Shown: positions 1 to 13,269 of the stretch, piece after piece
Layout of the letters: each line of letters opens with the position of its first letter
How positions within the stretch are numbered: position 1 is the stretch's first letter
Assembly: GCA_964017155.1 (NCBI GenBank)
Contig: OZ024854.1
Coordinates: 55,344,941-55,408,940, forward strand
DNA: 64,000 bases
From: Oasisia sp. SBJ-2009
Lineage: Eukaryota; Annelida; Polychaeta; Sabellida; Siboglinidae
Direction: 5' to 3'
Program-made: the position numbers and the translations under genes
The notes under the pieces: generated by a model
What the model saw: only the letters and a program-made list of their open reading frames with translations
Databases searched by the model: none
Told to the model about the DNA's origin: nothing

Positions 1-1150
1 CATTAAAATCGAAAATTGTTATTCAGTTGCACAGTAAAATGACAGTAATAAGATTTGTGAGCCAAAATAATACTAAAATGAAATAATACTGTATATATAC
101 TAAAATGAAATAATACTGTATATATAAAAAATAGTAGGCCCTAATTAATCTACCCGTAATTAATACAAGTAAGGACGAGTAAATGTCAGTTAATCAATGT
201 TTCATGAGGAAAACTGCAAACAACAAAACTGAAATTCATTGTGTTGGCATTCATGTTAGTGGCATCCTATGATCGTAAACCTTTTGCATCTATTTGCCAC
301 TGCATGAAGTGAACATTCATTAGTAGTTTAACTGTTGACGCTATCAGCCTACACCTTTTAGGATGGAATCCTTTCTCGGATATGCTGAATAGCCTTTCAA
401 CTGGGACTTATGAGGCAGGATTGCTGAGATGGCGGCGAGGGACGAAGTAAACCATAGTGGAACACATTTGCACAAAAGCAATTAGCTTATACTGGAAGTT
501 TACAACTTACATTTTCTGAGAATTAGCACATGTCCGTATAACAAGCTCAAACTGTCGTTGAACTGTTTACCAAGGCTGCTGACGCTGAATTATGCTAGTG
601 TAAAAATGTGTGTACTGGAGTACATGATCACAGATTTCTTGTGCCCCATGTCTGATACACTGAAACCTGAACATGCCATAAACTCTAGAAAGATATGTGT
701 ACATTCACATTACATCTATCCGTGCATCTGATTAATTGAATACTGAATCAAGATATTCTAGGAAATAATAATTACTATATGTCTTATGTTTGTGTACTGA
801 CATATGATTATATTATAAGCCAATCTTTGAGTAGCCATATAAATTATGTTTCTTGTTTTCTTAATTATATGACATCTAATATTATTATTACACTTTTCAT
901 TTAACATCATTTTAATAAATGTTTAGCAATGGTATTTATTTTAGAAAAAACGATATACGATTTATATATGGTGTACTTGAATAAAATATATACTTATATA
1001 CATATAACTTACCTGGTGTTGTAAGATATAGTGATAAAAGGTATATGTTAACAATCTTCTTTATGGTGACCTTGATTACAAGTGCTAATCTGTAAACCAC
1101 CTATGTCATATTGGCAAGAAAATTGATAGGGTTATTGGCAATTGTATTGT
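1..1150. other. No gene seen; AT-rich intergenic
   Basis: No reading frame or RNA gene can be supported here. The only structure noticed is a perfect 27-bp tandem duplication at 72-125 (unit begins actaaaatgaaataatactg). Confidence 0.6.
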
Positions 1151-1154
1151 TAGT

Positions 1155-2010
1155 TATTTAAAGGACAAAAAAAGGCTACGGTTTCGCATCATATACCCAA
1201 TAGAGTGTATACAAAGTAACAATTTCTACACACTCTCAATTTTTTAATGTCAGCGGTTTACTCAGAATGTGACTTTAAAGTCAAACATTCTAACGAAATC
1301 CACGATGGTCTAGACGCCGCCATCAGTGGAGGGTTCAGCGCGCGGCATTCTATGTCTCTGCTGAAGCCGGTCAGCTTCCTGCGACGTTGTTAAGGGTCAA
1401 CAACTTCGAGTCTTCGATAGTTCGTTCAGTTGGCGTGACATCTAGCAGCTGCTTATAGACGTATATCTAAATCTGTGGTTAAATATCTATGGTAAACTTT
1501 ACTACTTATGCCTTACTGTTCCGCACACGGTTGCAATAATAGTTGAAACAACCGGTAGTATTGAAGCAATGGATTCACGTTTGCGGGCGTACTGTTTGGA
1601 ATCCCTCCAGTCCAAGTACAGTTCACTTTGCTCGGTCCATTTTGAGGAGAAATGCTTTGAAGTAGACATGTAGACATGTATCATCAGTTGATGGGATGAT
1701 TTCAGCGATAACAATAATAGACAACTTTATATTTACCGTCATCAGCATGTTACGCGCGTTGCCGAGTTGCAGCCATTTCATGACAACAGCCAAACCCCAT
1801 GCAGGGAATCTGCGTGGAGAGCGCCTCACCGTCGTGACGTCATTCTTCGTCAAAGATAGAGTTGCTCACAGTATTTGGATGGTTGGGTGTTCAAAAATAT
1901 TTTTCTGGTAAACCGCTGACGTTAACAAATTGAGTATATGTCGAAATTGTTTCTTTATATTAACTCTATTAGGTGTATGCCACGAAACAGTTGCGTTTTG
2001 TTTTTCATTT
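1155..2010. mobile_element. Short P-like DNA element with ~100-bp inverted ends
   Basis: The two ends are imperfect inverted repeats. Left arm ~1165-1266 contains ccaatagag, aacaattt and gtcagcggtttact; right arm ~1905-2005 reads as its complement (gtaaaccgctgacgtt, aaattgtttc, ctctattagg). By eye, about 80 percent identity over ~100 bp. Between them lies a broken THAP zinc-finger domain. P-element-superfamily transposases begin with a THAP domain, so a decayed, internally deleted P-like element is the simplest reading. No full transposase is present and no target duplication could be fixed. Related right ends occur at 36486-36595 and 35965-36045. Confidence 0.55.
1508..1676 (+). pseudogene. 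Degenerate THAP domain
   Basis: An ATG at 1508 opens MPYCSAHGCNN, matching the start of THAP domains (M-P-x-C-S-A-x-G-C-x-N). It is then broken by TGA and TAG codons. In a second frame at about 1570-1640 one reads W-I-H-V and V-W-N-P-S. After a further frameshift, 1611-1670 reads SKYSSLCSVHFEEKCFE, the THAP signature S-x-L-C-S-x-H-F-x-x-x-x-F. The zinc-ligand set Cys, Cys, Cys, His is therefore recognisable but spread over several frames. The domain binds DNA in P-type transposases and in domesticated THAP proteins; the inverted ends around it favour a transposon origin. Confidence 0.6.
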
Positions 2011-2230
2011 GATGTACATGAAAATGTGTTGTGTCACAGGTAATGTAGGTTTTATTCCATATTTTATTCGTTTTTGTAATGTTGTAGACACTACACGTAG
2101 GTGTAATCGAACATGTATAATGTGTGTACGTGTGTACATTTATATAATGTGTACATGTGTTGATATAATACTGACAATGTTTTGATGCTAATCATTCATT
2201 TATATAAAAAAAACGATGCAATCAATTTGC

Positions 2231-2295
2231 TAATGGTAGCGCTGTGGTGCAGTGAGTAAATCTTCGGACTCTCGCCTTTGAGAACCGTTCCGCTA
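2231..2295 (+). repeat. tRNA-derived SINE head (fragment)
   Basis: The stretch resembles the 5' part of tRNA-related SINEs: an A-box-like gtggtgcagtgagt near 2243 and a degraded B-box-like agaaccgttccg near 2281. No poly-A or second copy was found, so this is a weak call based only on promoter-like words. Confidence 0.3.
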
Positions 2296-2299
2296 TTTA

Positions 2300-3317
2300 G
2301 TCATGGTATTGTTTTGCCTTTGGCATTTGCCGTAACTTCAGTCTGACAGTAGTTCAGTCATACGCAGGTCGTTTGCGAATATTCGTATCGTGAATATTTC
2401 GAGAATAGCCCTTACAACAAATTCGTAACCTACGAAATGTTCTACAAAATAGTGGTGCTGATACGTTTCGTAAGTCACTCGAGAAAATGGGACCGCACTA
2501 GGAGTTTGTCTATGCGAGAGTGTTCTATAAACAGCCGCATCTACAACTTCGCTGAGGACATAACATTATTTTTAGGAGCTGAAAAGTGATGCCACCTCTG
2601 GAGGTTAATCGAAGCTAGCGTCAGCAACATTTTGCCTTTTGAAGCGTATCGGTCAATACCATACAAAGTGCATTTAAACGATCGCACATCAAACCAACCC
2701 AAACAACCAGTCAGCTACCCTCGATTACCCAAGCTTCGTGAGGTGGCAGCACTTATCAGCCCCTCAACTCTTCTCTGCGTAGTTACGCAGCCGTCCGAAA
2801 GTCGGTTCAGGGAGACTGCCAGTCAGCATGTCGTGTCATGCAGGCTATTCCTTCCATTTAGCAACGCTCGTAAAAAAATAAGGGCCAATTCAATCAACAA
2901 TTGTCTATTGCACAATGGGAACCTGACTGATGACACTAATTGCAAGTTTGAAACAAATGCAACTGCATACCTGATAGGTTCCTTATTATAACTCGGCGTC
3001 GGCGCTGTCATGGCCTTTAATCGATGTGCCATCTGCTAAAAGTTTAACAAATGTCAACATAGTTTCTAATTCATGTATTTTTGACAAGTATCATCACAAG
3101 AACACATTACAGATAGAAAGATGTATGCCAAAACATGTTTTATTATTTATAGCCTGCTTCACCCAGGCCAGAATAAAATAAAATAAAATTGCATTTCGTA
3201 ACAACAACATTACAATCGACATAAGCAAACAAAAAGAAAAGTATTGTTGTGGTTGTGGCCACGTGGCATCTTTTTTGCCGTCTTCCTGTGACCCCAAAAC
3301 ATAAACATCGAAATGAA

Positions 3318-3318
<1 letters not shown>
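2300..3318. other. No gene seen
   Basis: The 119-codon + frame at 2632-2991 shows no family motif and overlaps an equally open minus frame, so it is treated as chance. No repeats of note. Confidence 0.4.

Positions 3319-3383
<65 letters not shown>
3319..3383. repeat. (TA)n microsatellite
   Basis: An uninterrupted dinucleotide run of about 65 bp. Confidence 0.95.
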
Positions 3384-3385
<2 letters not shown>

Positions 3386-3699
3386 CTTATTCACGTACAC
3401 TCATTTGCATGACAACGGATTGGGGGAGTGTTAGAGGAATTTGAGAAATGTGTGAAAATCCAAACAGTTTGTATTTTTTAATGAAAACAATTAGTTGCAC
3501 TGGAATTTAGGCATTGTACTTGGTAAAGATAGTTAGATAAATATTGTTTAGACAGTACAGATTTGAATGTCTGGGTTTTTTTTTGAATGTTATAATCAAG
3601 GTTATTCCATAATTATATAATTGATGTTTAGGTAACTTAGAGTTCTAGGCTTTTCTGCACATTGTAGGTAATGCTGTGTCGTTATTCTGGTATTAGTTG

Positions 3700-5990
3700 A
3701 GCTTGTGTATATCAGCGAATTTAAATATATTTTCAGATTTAAAAATAGGATCAGTGTGACTTCTATATGTTATTGTTAATTATTCGTACAGCGCGTTTTT
3801 GTAAAGTTTGTATAAAACATTACTGTATCTCCATTGCCCCATACTTGTACACGGTAAGTTAAATGAATTTGAATTAATGTAGAATCGAGAGTTTTTAAAT
3901 CGTTGTGTGGCAACAAATGTGTCATTCTGTTAATTGCAAAAATTGCTATAGATATCTTATAACTGATTATATTTATATGTTTGTCCATGTTAAATGTTTA
4001 TCAATATGTATTCCTAAAAACTTAACTAATTCTTCTTTTTTACCCTTTCCTATGTGCTTAATATTTTCATTATTTATTTTGATACAATTATTTATCTGAT
4101 ATTTGTTATTCGGTGTGCTAAATATACAAACTAAGGTTTTTTATTCAATAACAATTTATTAGCACACAATCAGTCGTACAAATGTCTAAATTTAGTTTTT
4201 TTTTTTAAATTATAAAGTATCAACATGACGACATGATTTGTATATAGGTGTGTCATCAGCAAAAGATAATACATTTAAAGACGTAGAGTTACTTATATCA
4301 TTGATATATATTAGAAATAAGATTGGTCCAAGTATGGATTTTTGGGGCACTTCCCTTGTTATATTGTTTTGGAGACGATTTAAATTTGTGTATTTCAGTG
4401 TACTGTTTTCGATTGGATAAGTAAATCATATATTACCTTTTCTCCGAATACCATAACAATTTAATTTATACAGCAAAACATCGTGGTATGTTGTATCAAA
4501 TACCTTTGAAAAGTCCAGGAACACAGCCAATGTGTGGTGTTTTGTTAATTTATCATTTGCTACTGAAATGTCATTCAGCAGCTGCAATATTGGGTGAATA
4601 GTAGAATGTTTTGCTCGAAGACAATACTGGTGTTTCTACAGAATATTATGTTGTTCTACAAACATCATCAGTCTATTTCAGACAATGTTTTCCATTAGTT
4701 TAAAAATCGCAAGTACAATCTTATGGGTCTATAATTGTTAAACAGTTTATTGTTACCTGGTTTGAAAAGGGGCAAAACGTTGGCTGTTTTTACGTTTTCA
4801 GGAACAGTTCCCGTGAGAATGGATTGACTTAGCTCAAGCGGAGTGATTAGTTCATGTATTGTCGCTTGTAGTTGTTTAACGGATAGACCATCGAAACTTT
4901 CGGTGCATTTAGTCCATTTATGGTGTAGGCTTCAGGGATCTTAGAGCATCCGTTTTGTTATTGTATTTCTTGTCTTACTATAGTACAGATTTACGTGCTT
5001 CTAGCATTTCTGAACAATAAGCAATGTTTGCTGCTCGTTTGATCTTATTAAATACTCTATAATATTCTTTATATGTATTGATTGTGTATGGGTTATGTCT
5101 ACTTAGTTTGTTTCGAAGTAACTTTGATTTATTTAGCGATGAAGTCAATATGCGCGAAGTAATCAAAGAAAAGTGATAGATAGATTAGCATGAAATTATC
5201 GTACACTTCATTTACATCAGCGGTGAATAGCACAATTGAGTAATCGGCCGTATTATGTAATATATTTCTACACGATGCAATGTTTCTTGGGGTCAACTGT
5301 CGTACTGCCTATATACTGATTTTTGTGGAAGAAGTATACCATATAGTATACGAAAGATACGAAAACATTATCAGCTAGTGATGATAATTCCCAATTCATA
5401 ATTAGGGTGATCATGCTTTGAATATAAGTGGTATATAAGTGTTGCCGATTTTGACGTAATTCGTGTTGGTTTGGTTACATGCGGAAAAAAACCTTGGAAT
5501 ATTACATTATCTATGAAGTCGTTAGTCTATTGATGGAAATTAGTGTTGTGGTCGCCCATTAGATTAGCACTTTTATTTTCATTTGATATTGTATCATGTA
5601 TTTCATTATTTTGCTTATCAATATATCTACAACTGGACGAGGAGCTGATTTAGGACTATATACTACACCTACTATATTCGGTTTATTTTGATTAGCTTAA
5701 AATAAAAAAATGTAGATTCAAAAACATGAGTAATAAATATAGAGATATATTCGCGTTTAGTGTGTATAAAACCTTGGTTAATATATATCCCAATTCCACC
5801 AATTCATAATTTTGCAATATTATGTCAAAAAATAAACTGTGGTATCCGTTTGCATTATATTGCTGAGAATCCCGAATTATAAATATGTACGTTAATCCAA
5901 TTATATCAAGTTTGAGGCCATCTGATGATAAATTACAAACTAATTCTTGCACAGAATCCCAGTGCGCCTCTAAGCTGCGGCAATTTATAT
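3700..5990 (-). pseudogene. LINE ORF2 remnant, L2/CR1/Jockey-like (endonuclease + RT)
   Basis: Read on the minus strand, this is a decayed non-LTR retrotransposon. From 5' to 3': an endonuclease start (DIIGLT near 5910); the APE-type endonuclease at ~5640-5350 with MGDHNTNFHQ and TKPTRITSKSATLI; an RT N-terminal region at ~4830-4600 with LTGTVPENVKTANVLPLFKP; RT core AVFLDFSKVFDT near 4545-4510; SILGPILFLIYIND near 4350-4290 in a frame where the usual VPQG reads VPQK; the catalytic FADD intact at 4252-4263; and the C-terminal FLGIHIDKHLTW and VQVWGN near 4030-3830. Several frameshifts and stops break it. It would have encoded copying and target-primed insertion of a LINE; it is dead now. Clade is not certain. 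Confidence 0.8.
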
Positions 5991-5999
5991 ATATAACAT

Positions 6000-6325
6000 C
6001 GATATAGATATGTTATCACTTTGGAAAACGTTTGTAAATTCGTCCTTGGTCAAATATTTATACACATTAGTATTTTTTAAAGGATGAGTCATGATACATT
6101 TTATTTGTCTGAATCAGATATATGTTAATATTGTTATCCATTTACAAACATAGTAGAGAATATCATATTAAAACATTTACCCCAGTCCGTCGTCTACTGT
6201 CAGAAGCAACGTAGAATATCTGATAAAAACAACTATAATGCAAAGCAATAATTAGCTTAGAACATTCTGTGTAGCTTGACATCGTAACATTAATCGTAAT
6301 TATGTATGTAATACTAAACTAATAC

Positions 6326-6379
<54 letters not shown>

Positions 6380-7230
6380 CAAACAACATAAGGCAACAAA
6401 GATAGTATGGGGATAGCAAACTGGCTGGACTCTCACTTAGTACGACGTAATTATATATACAATGCGAAACAAACACAACAACTAAATCTTTTACAGCAAC
6501 AACTGAGGTGCAGTTACACCAGTGACCACACACATACACGCACACACACAGCATAAAGACAATTGCATCCTAGTTGCAAACCATTTAAACGGTACATAAT
6601 ATCTGCATGCAAATAAGTGATGACATGAAGCATTACAACATGTGAGTAATTAATGGAAAAGTAAAACAAATCAAACATTAAGTCGTACTTTTGACACAAT
6701 ACAATTAAGCAAAGCATGAGCGACATATTCAGCCGCTGTGCTTCAGCATTTTATACAGTAAGTCTGGGGACTTACTCCTTTTTGTAGTGCATACATCAGT
6801 ACAAACTATTCTTAACCCCCAACACAGCGACCAACGCTTGCAAACGAATGCCTCTTTATTGCAACACACAACTAGCGCACTCATATAAAAGCTCAACGAC
6901 TACATTATATTCAATATTTAGGCCGTACGTTAACACCATGTACATCAGCATAATTTTCGCAACAGATTCTTAAGAAGTATATCAACATTTTCTAAGATAG
7001 TTATGGGAACCTATCTTTTTTGTACTGCACGTGAATTTGAACGCTACTACCAGTAGTTGTTAATTTGTAGACTACATGAAACTGAACAAAATAAGTTTCA
7101 TCAGTCTATCCTCTACGAAACATGTCATCAGGAAAAACAATGAATTATACACATATATGAGAGTGCATTCCACATTTTTAAATTCTTAGAGTCTCTATAT
7201 GAAGACAAATAATACCGGAAGCAGACAATG
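6000..7230. other. No gene seen; one (TA)n array
   Basis: AT-rich sequence with a (TA)n run at about 6329-6374 and a short CA-rich stretch at 6530-6550. No supported coding region. Confidence 0.5.
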
Positions 7231-7235
7231 ACAGA

Positions 7236-7720
7236 TCACTTGCGTGGGCGACCCTGTTCATCCTGCTTAGGGCCGAGTATGTGACTTCGCACCAGGTGGC
7301 CGGCACCACTGTGGGTCAACCCTATCTTCTGTTGGATCTTAGCGATCACCACGACATTGGTGTTTTCGCCGTCTAGTTCCTGGATGCCATGGAATCGGAG
7401 GTTTGGACGTATGGTGTATTGTTCCCTCTTGTCAGCATCCGCCTCCAACGACGCCATCTTCTTTTGTAGATAGGCAATTTGTTCTTCTTTGGCAGACAGA
7501 CAGGTCTTTAATGTCTGCATCTATTTGTCTATGTGTGTAACGTGGAGATGCATGGCTGCACACACCGTCTTGATGAGGATCGGGGAAACCACTTATATTA
7601 TCTCAAACACCGCCTTCTCTTGTTCCTTTTTTTCCGGTCTTCGACGTGTCACCGTATGCACTACCTTGCAGCCTGAAGTTTTCAAGTTCAGTTGCGGAGC
7701 ACGCCTCGACTAAATGTTAA
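7236..7720 (-). pseudogene. LINE ORF1-like fragment (coiled coil + RRM)
   Basis: A minus-strand frame of 94 codons (7520-7236) has a short heptad-rich stretch (EEQIAYLQKKMASLEAD) followed by REQYTIRPNLRFHGI, the hallmark junction of L1-type and related ORF1 proteins, where a coiled coil leads to an RNA-recognition motif. GENTNVVV and SHILGPK further on match the same family. Such proteins bind LINE RNA. The frame runs on to an arginine-rich end and is lost after 7236; no ORF2 follows at the expected place, so it is an isolated fragment. The sequence up to ~7720 upstream seems to continue the same region in other frames. Confidence 0.6.
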
Positions 7721-7739
7721 TCTCTTCAGTCGACATAGC

Positions 7740-8480
7740 AACCAGACAAATCATTGATGCAGAATGTCTGATCAATGGTTAGCGTGATGTGTCCTGGTTT
7801 GCTGGTTGGCTAGTCTGGGTGTGCCATGTTCGTGGCGTGGGCGTGGCGTGGGCGATAGCATGAGGGAATCAAGCTACAGTTCGTAAAAACAGCTTCAGCT
7901 TATCATCCCGGCAATACTCGCATCCACCGTCGCAATCGTGGAGTGATCAGCCAGCGGTGTGCCTAGAATATCATACCTTCGATGCTACAGCTTCGACGTT
8001 CCAGCTTCGATGCTACAGCTTCGACGTTCCAGCACTCCAAACGCGGAGAAGCCAAACATGCATATCTACACTGGAATGGTCGCTTCGGGATTATATTATA
8101 TTTATAGACTATTACAGTTAACTAACTACGATAATTATTATATTCAACTAATCAGACACTGAGCAGTTAAGTGATGTGTTACGATAGGTAATGATTATAT
8201 CAACACACTGTTCGAATCACTGCTTGGCAACAAAAGTAGGATAGGTGATTCTGAATTAGTTGACTTTGTTATACAACTAGTTCTTCAAACATATTATATA
8301 ATTTTGCTTTTGTTACAGTAAAATTATCATATAGATGCTGTTTGAACTTTAATGACTAACTGAAAGATGTCCCATTAATATATTCTTGGTATTTGCAAAA
8401 TTCCAAAAAGTTGCTCAGGTTTCTTTTTGCAAAGCAGAACAGATAAGAGTGATGCTGTCATGTTCCTACTGTATTTAAAT
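7740..8480. other. No gene seen; 28-bp tandem duplication
   Basis: At about 7977-8032 a unit with cttcgatgctacagcttcga is present twice in tandem, giving short alternating cttcga/cttcgacg words. Nothing else is recognisable. Confidence 0.4.
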
Positions 8481-8483
8481 TGT

Positions 8484-8772
<289 letters not shown>

Positions 8773-8818
8773 TGTATAGCAGAACATAGTGATTCGGCCA
8801 TATATTCCTGTATAAATA

Positions 8819-9478
<660 letters not shown>

Positions 9479-9479
9479 A

Positions 9480-10680
9480 GATAAATTACAAGTTTTCTTT
9501 TATTGACGCAATGCTTGTTCCTACCTTAAGGATGCACATGCAAGAGTAGATTCCGTCAGCATTGAAGAGGATAAGTTGATGAAGCTGTCGTAATATTAAG
9601 CTACCACACTGTCCTATCTTTGAGACCAAGGAGTTAATCAGTACAGGGACTATATAGAAGCAACACAAACTTGTTAAGCTTGAAGAGTTTGCAGACGGTG
9701 TTCTTTTGGCAGCGTTGGTGGTGCGTTGAGTAGAGTTGGCATTGTTGGTATAGTTGGTAGACTTCGTAGAGTTGGCGGCACTGGCATAATTGGAAATGAT
9801 GACAGAGTTGGCTGCAATCACAAAGGGCTTTACTATCGTTTTTACAGTAATACTGTAAATATTCCGGTGTAGCCGAAATTAATCATTTGAAGAACGCACT
9901 CCACAAACCGACAGAAAAGGTCACCCACAAACTTAGAGTGACCTTTACAGAGGCAAAACCGGCATCGACATACGCTTCTCCTGACGATAGCGTAAGGATC
10001 TGCGGCTTAATCAAAACCTTGAAACATCAAGTGTGCGCCAAAAACTTGGGAACTCGAAAAAGTCTGATATGATGACATGTTAGTTGTAGGACGCTAAGAA
10101 GAAGCATCTTCGAAAGGTTCCCCATTGCACAGTTTTAGAACCGCAATCAAATATGAAATTTACATTCACACTGGAATATACGGCAAAGTTATTAGCCTAC
10201 CTTGTCTAAACGTAAAGACAAAAATGTAATCATCATATTTCCTATGACGATGCTGCGTTTTTATTCCACGCTGCAAAAAACCTCCACAAAACGAGATGCG
10301 TATGAACTGGTGCATGTTTACAACTTATGTTAGTCATCCGCATTAACAAGTCAAACTTCATAGGCCAGGATGTGTGCAAACTCCTCCTATCAACACCATC
10401 GAATTGTCGGAAACTTCCTATTGTTAAGCTCATCAATCATTATTTGTCGCTCAATATATGCTGAGATCAACAAACAAGAAACATATGTAGTCGAGTGGAT
10501 GAGTGAGGTACCGTGCACCCCCGGAAATATACTTTTAATTGGTATCACTAGATCGGAATATATACATTAAAAACGGTTTGCTATGTTAACAAGTCAGCAA
10601 ATTAGTGCCGCTATGATTGAAGAATCTATTTTGTCAACTGATCTCAGCCAATATTGCAGATAACTGACAAATTAAAATAT
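9480..10680. other. No gene seen
   Basis: 9690-9810 contains imperfect gttgg-based short repeats. 10580-10680 holds a degenerate unit (gcaaattagtgccgctatga ... gccaatattgca) that recurs at 10745-10825 inside the arm of the next element, at 14270-14335 and at 23540-23635. Confidence 0.5.
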
Positions 10681-11164
10681 ACATACCTATGTTATGATGG
10701 TCCGTGACTATAATAAAACTATTGTTGACATGATGTGTCTACGACAATTTAATATGCAAACCAGTGCCGTCATTATTTAGAAATCTTCACTTCACGTTAT
10801 CTCCGGCTAATATTGCACACGCTTATGGTCAGTCTCCAGAACATGCTTTTAGGGTCAACGATCATTAAAGGACCATTCTTGAATTAACTGTGCGTGTCCC
10901 TGGCACGCTATGCAAATTCTAAAGGGCCAGCATGACCGAAAATGTGACTTTTTCGCTGTATCTATGTTAGGTTTTTTGAAGGCAACATTTCATGTTGTTT
11001 TTGCGACCAAAGGTTAATATGGAGATCAATTCCAGGTATATTGAATAAAGAAATTCCATTAAGTTCATTTACCAACTGATTTGTTGATCTAGGTATACAG
11101 CAACCCAGGATGATCTTGTCTGATCTGCCGCGCATCCCCCTCTCATGGGCTTCAAGATAATAAT

Positions 11165-11345
11165 TGTTAGATCATCAATCACCATCGCTTTCACTGAAAT
11201 CGTCAAAGTCAAACTCGTTCTCGTTTTCCTCCTCCAATTCTTCTTCCTCTTCGAGATCACCAGTGTCCAGAAGATCAATCAGTTAGTTTGGTAACACAGG
11301 ACCACAGGACCACACCGGTTCCAATACTTCATCCTCAGTCCTTGT
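11165..11345 (-). pseudogene. Inverted second copy of the same C-terminal end
   Basis: On the minus strand the left arm reads LEPVWSCGPVLPN, one stop (TAG), LIDLLDTGDLEEEEELEEEN, then NEFDFDDFSESDGD and TGA at ~11181. It parallels the right-arm tail at 13740-13830 but keeps the acidic end in one frame, so it is less damaged there. It shows that the inverted arms are made of protein-coding 3' end plus 3' untranslated sequence. Confidence 0.6.
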
Positions 11346-11616
11346 CCACAACCTCCATACTGGCCGAGTTTATGAAAAGACTCTCGAGATGGTCGACGTC
11401 ATCAACGATCCAGACTGCCGAAGAGCGGGGAGACATCGCAAGCTGGTGAAGGCCGAGGTGAAGAACGGTGAGGAGTCAGTTCAGCGCGTCCTCGCTGCTG
11501 TTATGAACTTCACTAATCCTCTTACCATAGGAGATAAAAAGAGGCTCCTGATTGCTGGTGCTCCCGTCCCCACGGAAGTCGAGATGGACGTGCCCCGAGC
11601 AGAAGCTTTGGGCTAG
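11341..11616 (+). pseudogene. N-terminal piece of a mobile-element-type gene
   Basis: An open frame reads HTGRVYEKTLEMVDVINDP, then an Arg/Lys-rich stretch, then VMNFTNPLTI, then GAPVPTEVEMDVPRAEALG, ending at TAG 11614-11616. The pattern N-F-x-N-P-F/L ... L-x-x-x-x-x-G-A-P-V-P-x-x-V-E-x-D-V-x-x-A-E resembles a multi-copy family of uncharacterised proteins that I recall from invertebrate genomes (recalled, not searched). Function unknown. It lies just inside the left arm and is separated from its C-terminal piece by ~1.6 kb that includes a microsatellite, so the middle of the gene is missing or unrecognisable. Confidence 0.5.
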
Positions 11617-12289
11617 GCTCCTTAAGCTGACTTCACCGGACACCTACATAGTAGAGAACCAAGAAGCTCCTTCGACCATGTAAAGAAGAAGACAAACAAA
11701 ACCATGGAGATTTGAAGCAACAAGAAGGTCACCCTCACATCATCCCAGAGAACGGCAACCATGTGTTTCAATATCCAATATTGTTTATGTTGTAGAGTGA
11801 TTCTGGTTTTTTTCACATGTCGCACAAATAATAATAGTAAATATATGGAGCGCCTTAATTTGGAGGAATCCGACGTCAGAGATGTGCCGTATACAAAATC
11901 ATTTAGCGTAATCGGAGACAGACAATGCAATCTCAAACAAATATTAGGTAATTGACTTAAATGGTTATTTGTTCAGATGATATTGTAATGGATGGAAGTT
12001 GATTCCAGATTTATGATTCCAAGTCATCCAATATCAGGAGAAAAACAATCTCGCTTCCCCGCTCCTCGTCAAGTCTCAGAGTCAAAATTATCAAGTGGAC
12101 TTGGACGAACTCATGAACCACGACAACAACAAGAAGTCACCTCCTGCTGCGAGTTCGGAGTGCTCAACGGGCAGCTTCAAGGCTGGAGAGAACAGAGATG
12201 GCTGTGCTGATCGTAGAAGGGAAAACAGATGAACTCATTTAATTGAATGGCGAATTGAGTTGAAAGTCCGTATTATTGTTGTTATTATC

Positions 12290-12841
12290 ATTATCGTTAT
12301 CGTTATCGTTATCGTTATCGTTATCGTTATCGTTATCGTTATCGTTATCGTTATCGTTATCGTTATCGTTATCGTTATCGTTATCGTTATCGTTATCGTT
12401 ATCGTTATCGTTATCGTTATCGTTATCGTTATCGTTATCGTTATCGTTATCGTTATCGTTATCGTTATCGTTATCGTTATCGTTATCGTTATCGTTATCG
12501 TTATCGTTATCGTTATCGTTATCGTTATCGTTATCGTTATCGTTATCGTTATCGTTATCGTTATCGTTATCGTTATCGTTATCGTTATCGTTATCGTTAT
12601 CGTTATCGTTATCGCTATCGCTATCGCTATCGTTATCGCTATCGCTATCGCTATCGCTATCGCTATCGCTATCGCTATCGCTATCGCTATCGCTATCGCT
12701 ATCGCTATCGCTATCGCTATCGCTATCGCTATCGCTATCGCTATCGCTATCGCTATCGCTATCACTATCACTATCACTATCACTATCACTATCACTATCA
12801 CTATCATTATCATTATCATTATCATTATCATTATCATTATC

Positions 12842-12922
<81 letters not shown>
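12290..12922 (+). repeat. Graded hexanucleotide array
   Basis: Five consecutive blocks differ by single steps: CGTTAT (to ~12612), CGCTAT (12613-12762, with one CGTTAT at 12631), CACTAT (12763-12804), CATTAT (12805-12870) and TATTAT (12871-12922). Overall about 105 hexamers. Open frames across it encode only dipeptide repeats and are not genes. Confidence 0.97.
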
Positions 12923-13269
12923 GCTATCATCACATAAATATTGCATTATTATTTTTATAGATTAGATCGACTTCACTCTTTCTATTATTACCTCAGCTTT
13001 CAAACATCAGTGACCCTTTTTTGTTTCAGGTCGAGGTGCATGAACACCCCACAATCTACAACAACCAAGAGGAGACTAATACGAGAAGGGTGCTATATCT
13101 CCATCACGCCGCAGCCCTTGCATGAATACAATAACGCCGTAGGCAGAACCCCTGACACAAGTCTATATTCGTGATCATACTTTATCACACCCACGCCATC
13201 ACGCATGCAGCCTGTATACCATGATACCAGGTCAGGGAACACCAATAACTATTCAACCTCTCTGATCTC

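Noticed and set aside
2632..2991. 119-codon frame as a small gene
   Set aside because: Overlaps another open frame on the opposite strand; no motif and no start context.
12235..12965. 225-235-codon open frames on both strands (Ser-Leu, Asp-Asn, Ile-Val repeats)
   Set aside because: Translation of the hexanucleotide array; all six frames are open for the same reason.
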